This document shows, one piece after another, positions 25,596 through 34,671 of a stretch of DNA of 53,336 nt. How positions within the stretch are numbered: the first letter of the stretch is position 1; each line of letters begins with the position of its first letter. Source of the stretch: Desulfovibrio sp. Its GTDB lineage: Bacteria; Desulfobacterota; Desulfovibrionia; Desulfovibrionales; Desulfovibrionaceae. Below the pieces are notes generated by a model, which made no database searches, was not told where the DNA came from, and saw nothing but the letters and a program-made list of their open reading frames with translations. Both the position numbers and the translations under genes were made by a program. The DNA lies in contig JAFQNG010000050.1 in the NCBI GenBank assembly GCA_017396005.1, positions 1 through 53,336 on the forward strand. The letters run 5' to 3'.

Positions 25596-27851
25596 ATGGA
25601 CAACAACATCGCAAAACGCATACAGAGCCTGCGGGACAGGCTGACGTATCTGCAGGATATCTTTGCGGGCAAACATGCCGACAACGCCAACCTGCTGGAA
25701 GAGCGCCTGGCTGCCTTTACCGAGCGTGCCCGCTGGGCACAGCTGGATGATCCCTATGCAGATATAGCCTCTCTGGAAGATCTCTTTGCCTATGTGGAGC
25801 GACGCCTGGAAGACTGCATCACTCCCATGGACAAGGTGCGTATCGTACGGCACCCGCAGCGCGTCTGCCTGCGTGACATCCTTGAAAATGTCTATGACAA
25901 CTTCACCGAGGTGGGCGGCCAGGACGAGCACAGCCTTGACCCGGGCATGCTCATTGCACGGGCGGTGATAACCCGTCGCAGTGGCAAGAAAAGCCATACA
26001 CAGTCTGTCATGGTCATCGGGCAGGAGAAGGGGCATGGCGCCGAATTTCGCAACGGCGGGTCCGTCAAGCCCTGGGGCAATGCCAAGGCGCTGCAGTATA
26101 TGCGTGTGGCCGAGACCGAGGGCATCCCCATCCATGCCTATATTTTCACGCCCGGGTCCTATCCCATTGAGGATTATCCCGGCGCGGCACAGCAGATAGC
26201 CCGTAATATCTACGGCATGGCGGGGCTGCGTGTGCCTGTGGTGGCCGTCATATCAGAAGGTGGTTCGGGCGGGGCAGAGGCTATCGGCCTGGCTGATAAA
26301 AGACTGATGCTCTCGCATGGCTACTATTCGGTCATCTCGCCAGAAGGGGCTGCAGCCATCGAAGGGCGCATCAAAGAGGGAGAGCGCGCTACGCCGGAGC
26401 TTATTGAGCATTGTGCCGAGCATCTGCGTATCACAGCACAGGATAATCTGGCCTTTGGCTATATTGACCGCATCGTACAGGAGCCGCCCCTGGGGGCCCG
26501 CCCCTGGCATTTCGATTTCTTCCGCCATCTGCGGCAGGAGGTCATCCGGGCTACGGACGAGGTCATCATTTCCACGCGGCGCATGCCTCTGCTCAAGAGC
26601 ATTGCGCTGTCGCGCCGGCGCAAGGCTGATGCCAATCTGGACGAGATGCATATGGGCTGGGGGCTGTCGGCCTCAGCCAAAGAGCGCCTGCGCGAACGCC
26701 GTCAGCAGAAATTTCTGCGTCTGTCGCGCCAGGCCGCCTGTGACCGTCGTCCGTTCTGGACCAAGACAGCCACAGCCTTCTGTGACTGGCTGGCCAAGCC
26801 CTGGCGGACATTCAAATACGACTTCTACCGCAAGCACCAGCGCCAGATGCGCAGCATGATGGAAGAAGTGAGCAATGAGTGGGATCTGTTCAGGAATCGC
26901 CTGCTCTCTCCCTGGCGGAGGCTCTCACACAAACTGCCCGGGCGCGCCGAGAACGCACAGGCCCAGCTGGAGCTGACGGCTCTTTCAGCCTGGAGCGGCG
27001 ATGGCCGTAAGAGTAAGTGGAACTATATTTCACCGCGTTTCAAGATAGATCGCACTCTGACATGCCCCAACAGTGCATCCTACGGCTGTCTGGACCTCTG
27101 GGGGCCAGATCTCTTTGCCGAGTTTGCCGGGGTGTGCAGTCACTGCGGTTACCATTTTCCCATGGAGCCGGAATGGTATGTGAAGAACGTCTTTGATGTG
27201 GGCTCGGTCTTTGAATTCAACAGCGAGATAGAGGCGGGCAATCCTTTGGACTTTCCCGACTTTTCCGCGCGTGTGGCCGAGGCCCAGCAGAAGACCGGCT
27301 CCAAGAGCGGCTGTATGACATTTGAGGCCCGCATTGACGGTATCAAGATGGTGGTAGCCATGCTTATGGGCACCTTCCGTGGAGGCAGTGTCGGTGCGGC
27401 TGAGGGCTACAAGTTTGTGGAGGCTGCCCAGCGCGCTGCCAAGAAACGTTACCCCTTCCTGGCCTATGTACACGGCACAGCAGGCATACGCATTCAGGAG
27501 GGGACGCACGGCGTCATACAGATGCCGCGCTGCACAGTGGCCGTACGCCGTTATATTGAGTCCGGCGGGCTCTATATGGTGCTGTACGATACCAATTCCT
27601 TTGCCGGGCCGCTGGCCAGCTTTCTGGGCTGCTCACCCTATCAGTTCGCTGTGCGTTCTTCCAATATCGGCTTTGCCGGACCAGGCGTCATCAAGGAAAC
27701 TACGGGTATGGACATCCCGCCCAAGTATCACCGCTCCTACCGTGCCCTGTCGCGCGGGCATATACAGGGCATCTGGGATCGCCGGCAGATACGTGCCAAT
27801 CTGAAACAGGCATTGCTGACCATTGGCGGCAGAAATCTGTACTATCGCTAA
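25596..27851 (+). CDS. Fused carboxyltransferase, alpha (AccA-like) then beta (AccD-like)
   Basis: A 751-residue single chain carrying both halves of a carboxyltransferase, alpha half first. The N-terminal half has ISEGGSGGAEAIGLADKRLM and YYSVISPEGAAAIEG, as in AccA. A basic helical linker (about 350-465) follows. The C-terminal half resembles AccD, with FAGPGVIKETTGMDIPP near the end. The AccD zinc ribbon is altered: CPNSASYGC then CSHC, rather than two Cys-x2-Cys pairs. It likely transfers carboxyl from biotin to an acyl-CoA, probably acetyl-CoA, but the substrate is not provable here. Confidence 0.88.
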   Translation: MDNNIAKRIQSLRDRLTYLQDIFAGKHADNANLLEERLAAFTERARWAQLDDPYADIASLEDLFAYVERRLEDCITPMDKVRIVRHPQRVCLRDILENVYDNFTEVGGQDEHSLDPGMLIARAVITRRSGKKSHTQSVMVIGQEKGHGAEFRNGGSVKPWGNAKALQYMRVAETEGIPIHAYIFTPGSYPIEDYPGAAQQIARNIYGMAGLRVPVVAVISEGGSGGAEAIGLADKRLMLSHGYYSVISPEGAAAIEGRIKEGERATPELIEHCAEHLRITAQDNLAFGYIDRIVQEPPLGARPWHFDFFRHLRQEVIRATDEVIISTRRMPLLKSIALSRRRKADANLDEMHMGWGLSASAKERLRERRQQKFLRLSRQAACDRRPFWTKTATAFCDWLAKPWRTFKYDFYRKHQRQMRSMMEEVSNEWDLFRNRLLSPWRRLSHKLPGRAENAQAQLELTALSAWSGDGRKSKWNYISPRFKIDRTLTCPNSASYGCLDLWGPDLFAEFAGVCSHCGYHFPMEPEWYVKNVFDVGSVFEFNSEIEAGNPLDFPDFSARVAEAQQKTGSKSGCMTFEARIDGIKMVVAMLMGTFRGGSVGAAEGYKFVEAAQRAAKKRYPFLAYVHGTAGIRIQEGTHGVIQMPRCTVAVRRYIESGGLYMVLYDTNSFAGPLASFLGCSPYQFAVRSSNIGFAGPGVIKETTGMDIPPKYHRSYRALSRGHIQGIWDRRQIRANLKQALLTIGGRNLYYR

Positions 27852-27864
27852 CAACGGATACATC

Positions 27865-28515
27865 ATGATAGATATTTCCGCCTTGCTGGATGAGATCAAG
27901 GCATCCCCTTACCGCGAAATCGTTATCGCCACGCCACATACCGGGCGGCTGACCTTTGCCGGGCTCAGGACTGGCGATACGGTGCTGGGGCCACAGGGCC
28001 AGTGGAAGGAAAAGCCCGGTACGCAGCTGGCTACACTGGAGCGGGAGCGTAATCCCAAGCCCATCTGTGCGCCTGAAAAGGGTGAGATCAGCAATCTGTA
28101 CAGTGAACTGGAAGGGCAGTTCGTAGAGGCGGGAACACCGCTGGCAGTGTTGCGGCATATGCTCACCCGCGAGGAAGTGCTGCGTCTTATCCTGCAGAAG
28201 GCCCTGCATCTTTTTTGTGCGCCTGAACGTGCCAAATACTATTTCACACCCGAAGTAGACAAGAAGATACGTGCTTCTGATGCACACTCTGTGGCTGTAC
28301 GCGATGGCATGGAAATCTTGATCATGTCGCGCATGAAGCGTGAGGTGCCGCTGCACTACAGAGGGCCTGACGGTGTCATTTATGAAGTCTATTTCAAGTA
28401 CAATGAAAATGTGGATGCAGGCGCGCCCCTTATCGGCGTCTGCCCGCGCGATCAGCTGTCGGCTATTCAGGAAGTGATCATGCGGGTGCAGACTGAGTGG
28501 AAGGACAGGGGGTAA
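27865..28515 (+). CDS. Biotin carboxyl carrier-like protein with two lipoyl-like domains
   Basis: A 216-residue protein placed where a biotin carrier would be expected. Two stretches look like biotinyl/lipoyl hammerheads: residues about 64-96 (PICAPEKGEISNLY, FVEAGTPLAVL) and about 145-192 (GPDGVIYEVYFKYNENVDAG). Neither has the standard A-M-K-M site. The second has SRMKREVPL, placing K158 close to the position of the biotinyl lysine; the first has none. It starts 13 bp after the carboxyltransferase stop. Either an atypical carrier modified at K158 or a structural paralogue; the first reading is favoured by context. Confidence 0.7.
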   Translation: MIDISALLDEIKASPYREIVIATPHTGRLTFAGLRTGDTVLGPQGQWKEKPGTQLATLERERNPKPICAPEKGEISNLYSELEGQFVEAGTPLAVLRHMLTREEVLRLILQKALHLFCAPERAKYYFTPEVDKKIRASDAHSVAVRDGMEILIMSRMKREVPLHYRGPDGVIYEVYFKYNENVDAGAPLIGVCPRDQLSAIQEVIMRVQTEWKDRG

Positions 28516-28518
28516 GCC

Positions 28519-28857
28519 ATGGGAAAGGCTCTGCAGATACGGGTCAGTGCGGTCACCTGGAATGAAGACCTGCTTGAGGAGCTCTGGCCCAGGCTTACGG
28601 AGCTGGCCTTCAGTGTGCCCATCAGGCATGAAAAGCGCGGCGTACTGGAGATGGTGCGCGCCCTGGACGAAGGCCTGACATTTCTTGACTGGTCACAGGC
28701 CAGGCAGGAGAATATGGGGCCCGGTATCCGTAAGGCGGCACGCATCAGGGCAGACATCGAGGAGGCCCTGGCCACATGGGACCCGCGTACTGCTAATCGT
28801 CTCAGCGATGAACTGGAAGACGTGCTGGACGAACTGGAAAAGAGTTTTACGGCCTGA
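28519..28857 (+). CDS. Conserved-looking hypothetical protein, all helical
   Basis: A 112-residue acidic protein starting three bases after the carrier stop, with the last part strongly helical (IRADIEEALATW, LSDELEDVLDELEKSF). No motif, signal peptide or membrane segment is seen and I do not recognise the family. The tight spacing suggests co-translation with the carboxylase set, perhaps as an accessory or assembly protein. ssb follows after 21 bp. Confidence 0.7.
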   Translation: MGKALQIRVSAVTWNEDLLEELWPRLTELAFSVPIRHEKRGVLEMVRALDEGLTFLDWSQARQENMGPGIRKAARIRADIEEALATWDPRTANRLSDELEDVLDELEKSFTA

Positions 28858-28878
28858 GGCCGTCACAGAGGAGAGAAT

Positions 28879-29409
28879 ATGCTGAATAAAGTGATGATCA
28901 TCGGGCGTCTGGGGCGCGACCCTGAGCTGCGTTACACTCAGAGCGGTGCCCCCATCGCCAGCCTGAACATCGCCACCGACGAATCGTATATCGATCGTGA
29001 CGGCAATAAGGTAGAGCGCACCGAGTGGCACAGGGTTTCTGTTTTTCAGCGTCAGGCTGAAAATTGTGCCAATTATCTCACCAAGGGCAGCCTGGTCTAT
29101 GTGGAGGGCAGCCTGCAGACCCGTAAATGGCAGGATCAGCAGGGGCAGGACCGTTATACCACAGAGATCAAGGCCCAGCGGGTACAGTTTTTGGATCGCA
29201 GAGGTGATGCTCAGCGGGGTCAGGGTGGTTTTGAAGAAGATTACGGCGCATCCAGGCAGGCCCCGCGCGGCCAGGGTGGCCCACGTGGGCAGGGCGGCAT
29301 GGGAGCGCCGCAGGGCAATGCGGGCGGGCAGCCCCATCGCAGGCAGGAGGAGGAAATGGGCCCAGCCTTCCCTTCTGAGGCTGCCAGCATGGATGAGGTG
29401 CCCTTCTAA
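28879..29409 (+). CDS. ssb: Single-stranded DNA-binding protein
   Basis: Tetrameric OB-fold protein coating single-stranded DNA. The N-terminus is typical (MLNKVMIIGRLGRDPELRYT, RTEWHRVSVFQRQAE). It is followed by a Gly/Gln-rich disordered linker (about 115-160) and the acidic partner-binding tip SMDEVPF, which replaces the usual DDIPF. Length 176 is normal. GAGGAGAG precedes the ATG. Confidence 0.97.
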   Translation: MLNKVMIIGRLGRDPELRYTQSGAPIASLNIATDESYIDRDGNKVERTEWHRVSVFQRQAENCANYLTKGSLVYVEGSLQTRKWQDQQGQDRYTTEIKAQRVQFLDRRGDAQRGQGGFEEDYGASRQAPRGQGGPRGQGGMGAPQGNAGGQPHRRQEEEMGPAFPSEAASMDEVPF

Positions 29410-29443
29410 GATTTTTTGCCTTGCCTGAAAATAAAATGCCATG

Positions 29444-29470
29444 TCTGTCGGCATGTTGTGACACGACAGA
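29444..29470. promoter_or_regulatory. Dyad upstream of the sat promoter
   Basis: TCTGTCG and CGACAGA, 13 bp apart, form an inverted repeat about 57-83 bp before the predicted sat transcription start, where an activator could bind. It could equally be the ssb message end, though no T-run follows. Confidence 0.35.
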
Positions 29471-29491
29471 GCAAAAAAATCGTTCAGATGG

Positions 29492-29520
29492 TTGACTTTT
29501 TGTTAGATTATTCACAAGAT
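29492..29520 (+). promoter_or_regulatory. Candidate sat promoter
   Basis: TTGACT (-35) at 29492-29497, a 17-bp spacer, then CAAGAT (-10, weak) at 29515-29520. This would give a 5' leader of about 80 bases before sat. A Rex-like operator lies across the spacer and the first three bases of the -10. Confidence 0.5.
29500..29517. promoter_or_regulatory. Rex-type operator in the sat promoter
   Basis: TTGTTAGATTATTCACAA matches the Rex consensus TTGTGAAATTTTTCACAA at 15 of 18 positions. Rex is a repressor that leaves DNA when NADH rises. In Desulfovibrio vulgaris it is known to repress sat. The position between -35 and -10 fits simple blocking of RNA polymerase. Confidence 0.7.
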
Positions 29521-29609
29521 AGCTGCATGCACAATTCCGCGTCGCCCCGTGCGTATCGGCGTGCTGGCGTTGATGCGGTTTCTTAACTTAAATTATGGAG
29601 GATCTCGCG

Positions 29610-30881
29610 ATGTCCAAGTTGGTACCCCCGCATGGCGGCAAAGGCCTCGTGTGTTGCTTGCTCGAAGGCCAGGCTCTGGAAGATGAAAAGAAAAAGGCCG
29701 CGGGGCTGAAGCAGATCGAAATTTCTTCCCGTGCCAAGGGCGACCTGATCATGATGGGCATCGGTGGCTTCTCGCCCCTGAATGGCTTCATGGGCAAGGC
29801 CGACTGGAAGGGCGTCTGCGAAAAGATGCTGCTCAGCGACGGCACCTTCTGGCCTGTGCCGGTGACCCTTGACGTTTCCGCTGACGACGCCAAGGCCGTC
29901 AAGGTGGGCGAAGAAGTGGCCCTCGTGCGCAATGGCGAAGTCATGGCTACCATGAAGGTCGAAGAAGTCTATGAAATGACCGAAGCCGACAAGAAGTGGG
30001 AATGCGAGCTGGTCTTCAAGGGTGAAGGCCCTGACTCTGAAAAGTTCTGGGAAGTGGCCCCCAGTGACCATCCCGGCGTGAAGATGGTTATGGCTCAGAA
30101 AGAATACAACATGGCCGGTCCGGTGAAAGTGCTCTCTCAGGGCGACTTCCCCGAAAAGTTCCCCGGCGTGTACATGAGCCCCGCCGAACTGCGCGCCAAG
30201 ATGGACGAACGTGGCTGGCAGAAAGTGGCTGCCCTGCAGCTGCGTAACCCCATGCACCGTTCGCACGAATACCTTGCCAAGATCGGCGTGGAAGTGTGCG
30301 ATGGCGTGGTCATCCACTCTCTGGTGGGTTCCCTCAAGCCCGGTGACATCCCGGCTGACGTGCGCGTGAAGTGCATTGACACCCTGGTGGAAAAGTATTT
30401 CGTGAAGGAAAACGTCATTCAGGCCGGCTATCCTCTGGACATGCGTTATGCTGGTCCTCGTGAAGCCCTGCTGCACGCTACCTTCCGTCAGAACTACGGC
30501 ATCAACAACCTGCTGGTCGGCCGTGACCACGCCGGTGTGGGTGACTTCTACGGCATGTTCGAAGCTCAGGAAATCTTCCGCAAGATGCCTGTGCCCGCCG
30601 AAGAAGGCAAGCGTCTGCTCTGCGAACCGCTGAACATTGACTGGACCTTCTACTGCAAGAAGTGCGATGGCATGGCCTCCATGCGCACCTGCCCGCACGG
30701 CAAGGAAGATCGCGTCATTCTGTCTGGCACCAAGCTGCGCAAGATGCTCTCTGAAGGCGCTGATGTGCCGGATCACTTCGGTCGTGACGAAGTGCTCGCC
30801 ATCCTGCGCGAATACTATGAAGGCCTCACCGAAAAGGTGGAAATCAAGATGCAGCGTGCTGCCTCCGGTTCTACCATGTAA
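29610..30881 (+). CDS. sat: Sulfate adenylyltransferase, dissimilatory type
   Basis: Activates sulfate with ATP to adenosine 5'-phosphosulfate, the first step of sulfate respiration in the cytoplasm. The ATP-sulfurylase motifs are present: [16 protein letters not shown] (QxRNPxHxxHE), [15 protein letters not shown] and [10 protein letters not shown] Cys pair plus Cys-His in [16 protein letters not shown] suggests the zinc site typical of the Desulfovibrio enzyme. Length 423 fits the homo-oligomeric Sat rather than CysND. GGAGG lies before the ATG at 29610. Codon use is much more biased (GAA, AAG, GGC) than in its neighbours, as expected for one of the most abundant proteins of a sulfate reducer. 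Confidence 0.97.
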   Translation: MSKLVPPHGGKGLVCCLLEGQALEDEKKKAAGLKQIEISSRAKGDLIMMGIGGFSPLNGFMGKADWKGVCEKMLLSDGTFWPVPVTLDVSADDAKAVKVGEEVALVRNGEVMATMKVEEVYEMTEADKKWECELVFKGEGPDSEKFWEVAPSDHPGVKMVMAQKEYNMAGPVKVLSQGDFPEKFPGVYMSPAELRAKMDERGWQKVAALQLRNPMHRSHEYLAKIGVEVCDGVVIHSLVGSLKPGDIPADVRVKCIDTLVEKYFVKENVIQAGYPLDMRYAGPREALLHATFRQNYGINNLLVGRDHAGVGDFYGMFEAQEIFRKMPVPAEEGKRLLCEPLNIDWTFYCKKCDGMASMRTCPHGKEDRVILSGTKLRKMLSEGADVPDHFGRDEVLAILREYYEGLTEKVEIKMQRAASGSTM

Positions 30882-30911
30882 TTTCGGCCTGACAGCCTGA
30901 TCGCATCTGTA

Positions 30912-30940
30912 AGGGCCGCCCTGTGGGGCGGCCCTTTTTT
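30912..30940 (+). terminator. Intrinsic terminator of sat
   Basis: GGGCCGCCC-TGTG-GGGCGGCCC, a perfect 9-bp GC stem, followed by six T. Confidence 0.95.
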
Positions 30941-31001
30941 CGTCGATCGCCAGTCAAGGCGCAGAAAGTTTAGCAGAAAGCCACGCAGGTGTTCTTCACG
31001 C

Positions 31002-32321
31002 TCAGCGCAGGCCCGGATTCTCTCTGCCGATATAATAGAAGAATCTGGCCCTTGCGCCCTGAAATTCCGTCAGGGCCTGGCTGGCATCGGTTTCTGCCTG
31101 TGTCAGCTTGTGCTGTGCGTCCAGAAGCTCGGTAATGGTGCCGGTGTTGGTCATATAGCGTTTATTGGCCATGGCATAGCTTTCGCGGGCTGCTTCCACA
31201 CCTTTGCGCGAGGCAGTGGTCAGCTCGCGTGCTGCCCTGATGTCCAGCAATGCGCGTATGACCTCTGTGCGTGCGCCAGACATGGCGTCTTCATATTCCT
31301 TCTGCAGGGCCTGAGCGCGCTTGCGTTCAGCCAGGGTCTCAAAGGTGGTCCCACCGCCGGAGAAGACCTCCCAGTTGAACTGCAGACCGGCTGCCCAGTA
31401 ATTGCGGGTATAGCCGTCATAGCGCTTGTCATCATAGTCCTTGCTGACGCTCATATTGTCATAGGTGGCGTCCACACTGGGCAGATAGCGGCCCATGGCC
31501 ATGTGCATATCCTTGCGGGCTATTTCCACAGACTTCTGTGCCATGATCAGGTCAGGCCGCTGGCGCAGAGCGATTTTCAGCGCTTCTTCCTCGCTGTAGG
31601 CCACTGTGGAGGCATAGTCGTTCAGCCTGCCTGTATAGCGCACGTCATCCGTGGGCGACAGGCCCAGATAGGCATTGAGCTGTACCTCGGCATTGCGGAT
31701 GTCATTCTGCACACGGATGACCTGCTGCTGTGCGCTGCTGAGTTCTGTCTGATTCTGCAGTACATTGACATACGGCGCCATGCCCACCTTGACAAAGGCC
31801 TCGGCCGCCTGCAGCTGTGTTTCGATGCGTCGTACAGACTCACGCGCGCTTTTGAGGTCTTCACGGTATTTGAGCAGCTGCAGGAACTGCAGCTGTACAT
31901 TGGCGCCCAGTTCCAGCCGGGCCTGCTGATGCCGGGCCTTTTCCGACTCTGCATTGAGGCGTGATTTCTGCAGGTTATTGAGATGGGCAAAACCGGCAAA
32001 GAGCGACAGCGAGGCCCGCCAGCCCTGCGACCAGTTTTTGCTGCTCAGGTTGTCGCTGTTATAGGTCTGTACTTCTGCATAGTTCTTGATTCTGTTGGTC
32101 GTAGCCACCAGCGAGACACGCGGCAGAAAATAACTGGCTGCTACACCCATGTTCATCCTGGCGCTTTCCAGCATGAGCAGCTTGGATTCCACACCAGGAT
32201 TGGCCTTCATGGCCTGGGCCACGGCCTGCTCCATGGTGAACGCTGTGGCAGCGGCACTGGCCGATACAGGGCAGAGCAGCAGGGCAGACAGCAACAGGGC
32301 CTGCAGGCAGAACTTCTTCAT
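31002..32321 (-). CDS. TolC-family outer membrane channel of a type I secretion system
   Basis: Outer membrane tunnel protein. Signal peptide MKKFCLQALLLSALLLCPVS with cleavage near SASAAA, then the repeated TolC helices (QAVAQAMKANPGVESKLLML; LELGANVQLQFLQLLKYRED; a second half starting near EEALKIALRQRPDLIMAQKS). Conserved ending with ITELLDAQHKLTQAETDA. Length 439 is normal. It is the last gene of the secretion operon and overlaps the preceding NlpE-like gene by 4 bp. Confidence 0.92.
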   Translation of the reverse strand: MKKFCLQALLLSALLLCPVSASAAATAFTMEQAVAQAMKANPGVESKLLMLESARMNMGVAASYFLPRVSLVATTNRIKNYAEVQTYNSDNLSSKNWSQGWRASLSLFAGFAHLNNLQKSRLNAESEKARHQQARLELGANVQLQFLQLLKYREDLKSARESVRRIETQLQAAEAFVKVGMAPYVNVLQNQTELSSAQQQVIRVQNDIRNAEVQLNAYLGLSPTDDVRYTGRLNDYASTVAYSEEEALKIALRQRPDLIMAQKSVEIARKDMHMAMGRYLPSVDATYDNMSVSKDYDDKRYDGYTRNYWAAGLQFNWEVFSGGGTTFETLAERKRAQALQKEYEDAMSGARTEVIRALLDIRAARELTTASRKGVEAARESYAMANKRYMTNTGTITELLDAQHKLTQAETDASQALTEFQGARARFFYYIGRENPGLR

Positions 32322-33289
32322 GGGCGTATCCTCCAGATGCGCGGTTCACTGTCCGCACGTTTCAGCATAAACTGTCGTCCGTCTTCCGTATGCAGCACAA
32401 GCGCTGTGCCGCTCAGCCGCCAGCGTTCCACTGCTGGCAGATAGAGCAGCTCCTCAGCGCCCAGGCCCTGCAGCATATCCCTGTCTGCATCCTGAGCTGT
32501 GAGTGTGAGCGCTGTGCCATCCACTCTGTAGGGCAGGCGCAGATGTAGGCCAGGGCCGGACAGTGTCACAATGCCGTGTCTGTCATCCTCAGGCGTAAAG
32601 ATACAGGTGGCTGCCTCGTCCCCTGCCTGCATGAGCCAGACATGCGGGACAGCGTCAGCCGTAAAGTCAGCTGTCTGCGCCTGTGGCAGGCTGCGGGAGC
32701 TGCTGCGCAGGCGCAGCAGGGTACAGCCCGTACTGTCTGGCCTGATAAAGGCATCCACAAAGAGCGGTGTCGCAAGGTCAGCCAGTGCTGCATTTTCCCT
32801 GAGCTGAAATACCCGGCCAGTGGCACTGTCTGTCAGTATAAAACCCTCTCCCTGCTGTTCCAGTCTGCCCATGACGCTGAACTCGGGCATGGTGAAGGCC
32901 CCTTCCCGCAGCAGCACAGTCTGTACTTCCTGCCCTCCAATACCGGGCAGAGGGCAGTAAAGATTGCGTTCTCCACCCACATTGCAGCGCAGACCCAGGC
33001 CGTGGCTGTTATCCATCTGCAGGAGTGCACCATCATTCGTCTGCAGCCAGTGGCCTGTCATATGCCGCGTAAAATTTCTCTCACCCCTGCAAAAATTCTG
33101 GCGCAGCACAAAATAGCCATTATCCAGCAGATGCAATTCTGCCTGCTGACGCAGGCTGTCCTGCTGCACTTCCCCGGTATAGAAGCTGCCCGGCTGCAGG
33201 CGGGCAAAGGGAAATCGCGCGGCAGCCCCCATGCCCACGGGGGCCGCCACGCTCAGGAGGAGACACACGATAACAGCGCGCATGCTCAT
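32318..33289 (-). CDS. Exported NlpE-like protein in the secretion operon
   Basis: A 323-residue secreted protein with a signal peptide (RAVIVCLLLSVAAPVGMGAA). The first half resembles the copper-resistance/NlpE N-terminal fold: LQPGSFYTGEV, AELHLLDNGYFVLRQNF, then HMTGHWLQTNDGALLQM. The lipoprotein cysteine of true NlpE is absent. A second, related beta-rich module may occupy the C-terminal half. It overlaps both neighbours by 4 bp (ATGA), so it is tightly coupled to the HlyD-like and TolC-like genes and is probably a periplasmic accessory of this exporter. Exact role unknown. Confidence 0.65.
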   Translation of the reverse strand: MSMRAVIVCLLLSVAAPVGMGAAARFPFARLQPGSFYTGEVQQDSLRQQAELHLLDNGYFVLRQNFCRGERNFTRHMTGHWLQTNDGALLQMDNSHGLGLRCNVGGERNLYCPLPGIGGQEVQTVLLREGAFTMPEFSVMGRLEQQGEGFILTDSATGRVFQLRENAALADLATPLFVDAFIRPDSTGCTLLRLRSSSRSLPQAQTADFTADAVPHVWLMQAGDEAATCIFTPEDDRHGIVTLSGPGLHLRLPYRVDGTALTLTAQDADRDMLQGLGAEELLYLPAVERWRLSGTALVLHTEDGRQFMLKRADSEPRIWRIRP

Positions 33290-34671
33290 TCACGCAGAGC
33301 GCGGTCCCAGTTCTTGATGAGCGGCTCCATCATATAGTAGAGCACAGTGCTCTTGCCTGTGGTGATGAAGACTGTCACCGGCATGCCCGGTGAAAGATAG
33401 AGTTTTTCATCCTCCAGGGCTCTGGGGTCCACTTCCACATAGCAGAGATAATAGGGCATGGCCCCGGCAGCTGTATTTTCTTCCAGCCGGTCAGCAGAAA
33501 TATAGGTCACCTTGCCGGGCATATGCGGGATGAGGCGTGTATCAAAGGCATCCATCTGTATCAGGGCATCCTGTCCGATATGCACCTCAGTGATCTTGTT
33601 GACCGGCACCTGTGTTTCCACGATAAGCGGGTTATCGTGCGGCACAATATCCAGCAGAGGTTCGCCCGGCCGTACCACACCGCCCTTGGAATGTACCTTG
33701 AGGTCCACCACGCGGCCTGAGACAGGAGCCGTGATCTGCAGACGCTTGCGCGCATCCCTGAGGGGGCGCAGGCGTTCCCGCGTCTGTAATATCTCGTTAT
33801 CCAGTCTGCCCAGATTACTGGTGGCGTCTTCCACAAAGCGCACCTTCACGTCCTGCATGCGCAGGTGCAGTTCGGCAGCACGCTGCCGAGCCTCGGCAAT
33901 GGACTGCTTGAAGCGGCCCCGGTTGCCCTGATGACTGGCCAGGTTGCGCTCCAGTTCCAGTATGTGCGACTTTTCCAGATAGCGCTCTTTATAGAGCTGT
34001 CTCTTGGCCCGCAATTCTTCGTGCAGGGTGGCAATAATGGTTTTTTCAGCCTTGAGCTGATCTTCAAACCCTGCGATCTGCGCGTCCAGCTGGGCCAGCT
34101 GTGTCTCCAGGAGTGAGCGCTGGGCCTGCAGGCTTTCACGACGGGCCAGAAAGATCTTTTCTTCATTGGCCAGTACGTCCAGGCTCTGGCAGGCCTCTGC
34201 CTGCTGTTTCAGCTCTTCCGGCCAGGTCAGTTCTGTTTTGAGGTCCTTTTCTGCCGCATAGCGCAGACGTGCGGCCTCCTGCGCTACCAGCTGCTTCTGC
34301 AGCATGCTGGTATTGGCGTCTATCTGTACAGATTCCAGCACGATGAGGGCCTGACCGGCTTTGACCTCCTCCCCCTCGCGTACCAGAATGGCCTCTACGA
34401 TACCGCCTTCCAGATGCTGTACGGTCTTGCGCTCGGTCTCGATCTTGATCTTGCCCGGCGCTACCACAGCCCCGCTGATATGCCCCAGCACTGACCACAG
34501 GCCCAGGGCCCCGAAAAAGAGGCCAATGACCAGCAGGCCCTGCCGGATGATGCGCTGCGGGTTTTCAATGCCATCACCCTGGGCAGCCTGCTGCTTTTCC
34601 GTGGCCTTGACCACGGGCTTGATGAATTTGGCATCCATGACCGCCAGGGCTTTACCCATTTTTTTACGCAT
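33286..34671 (-). CDS. HlyD-family membrane fusion protein (type I secretion)
   Basis: Periplasmic adaptor linking the ABC transporter to TolC. One membrane helix near residues 43-66 (GLLVIGLFFGALGLWSVLGH), a lipoyl-like half (GGIVEAILVREGEEVKAGQA), a long coiled coil of about 190 residues, the second lipoyl half (TAPVSGRVVDLKVHSKGG), and a beta-barrel end with LSPGMPVTVFITTGKST. Length 461 is typical of the PrtE/LapC-type group. The ATG at 34671 has GGAGG eight bases upstream and overlaps the ABC gene end by 8 bp. Confidence 0.93.
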   Translation of the reverse strand: MRKKMGKALAVMDAKFIKPVVKATEKQQAAQGDGIENPQRIIRQGLLVIGLFFGALGLWSVLGHISGAVVAPGKIKIETERKTVQHLEGGIVEAILVREGEEVKAGQALIVLESVQIDANTSMLQKQLVAQEAARLRYAAEKDLKTELTWPEELKQQAEACQSLDVLANEEKIFLARRESLQAQRSLLETQLAQLDAQIAGFEDQLKAEKTIIATLHEELRAKRQLYKERYLEKSHILELERNLASHQGNRGRFKQSIAEARQRAAELHLRMQDVKVRFVEDATSNLGRLDNEILQTRERLRPLRDARKRLQITAPVSGRVVDLKVHSKGGVVRPGEPLLDIVPHDNPLIVETQVPVNKITEVHIGQDALIQMDAFDTRLIPHMPGKVTYISADRLEENTAAGAMPYYLCYVEVDPRALEDEKLYLSPGMPVTVFITTGKSTVLYYMMEPLIKNWDRALRE

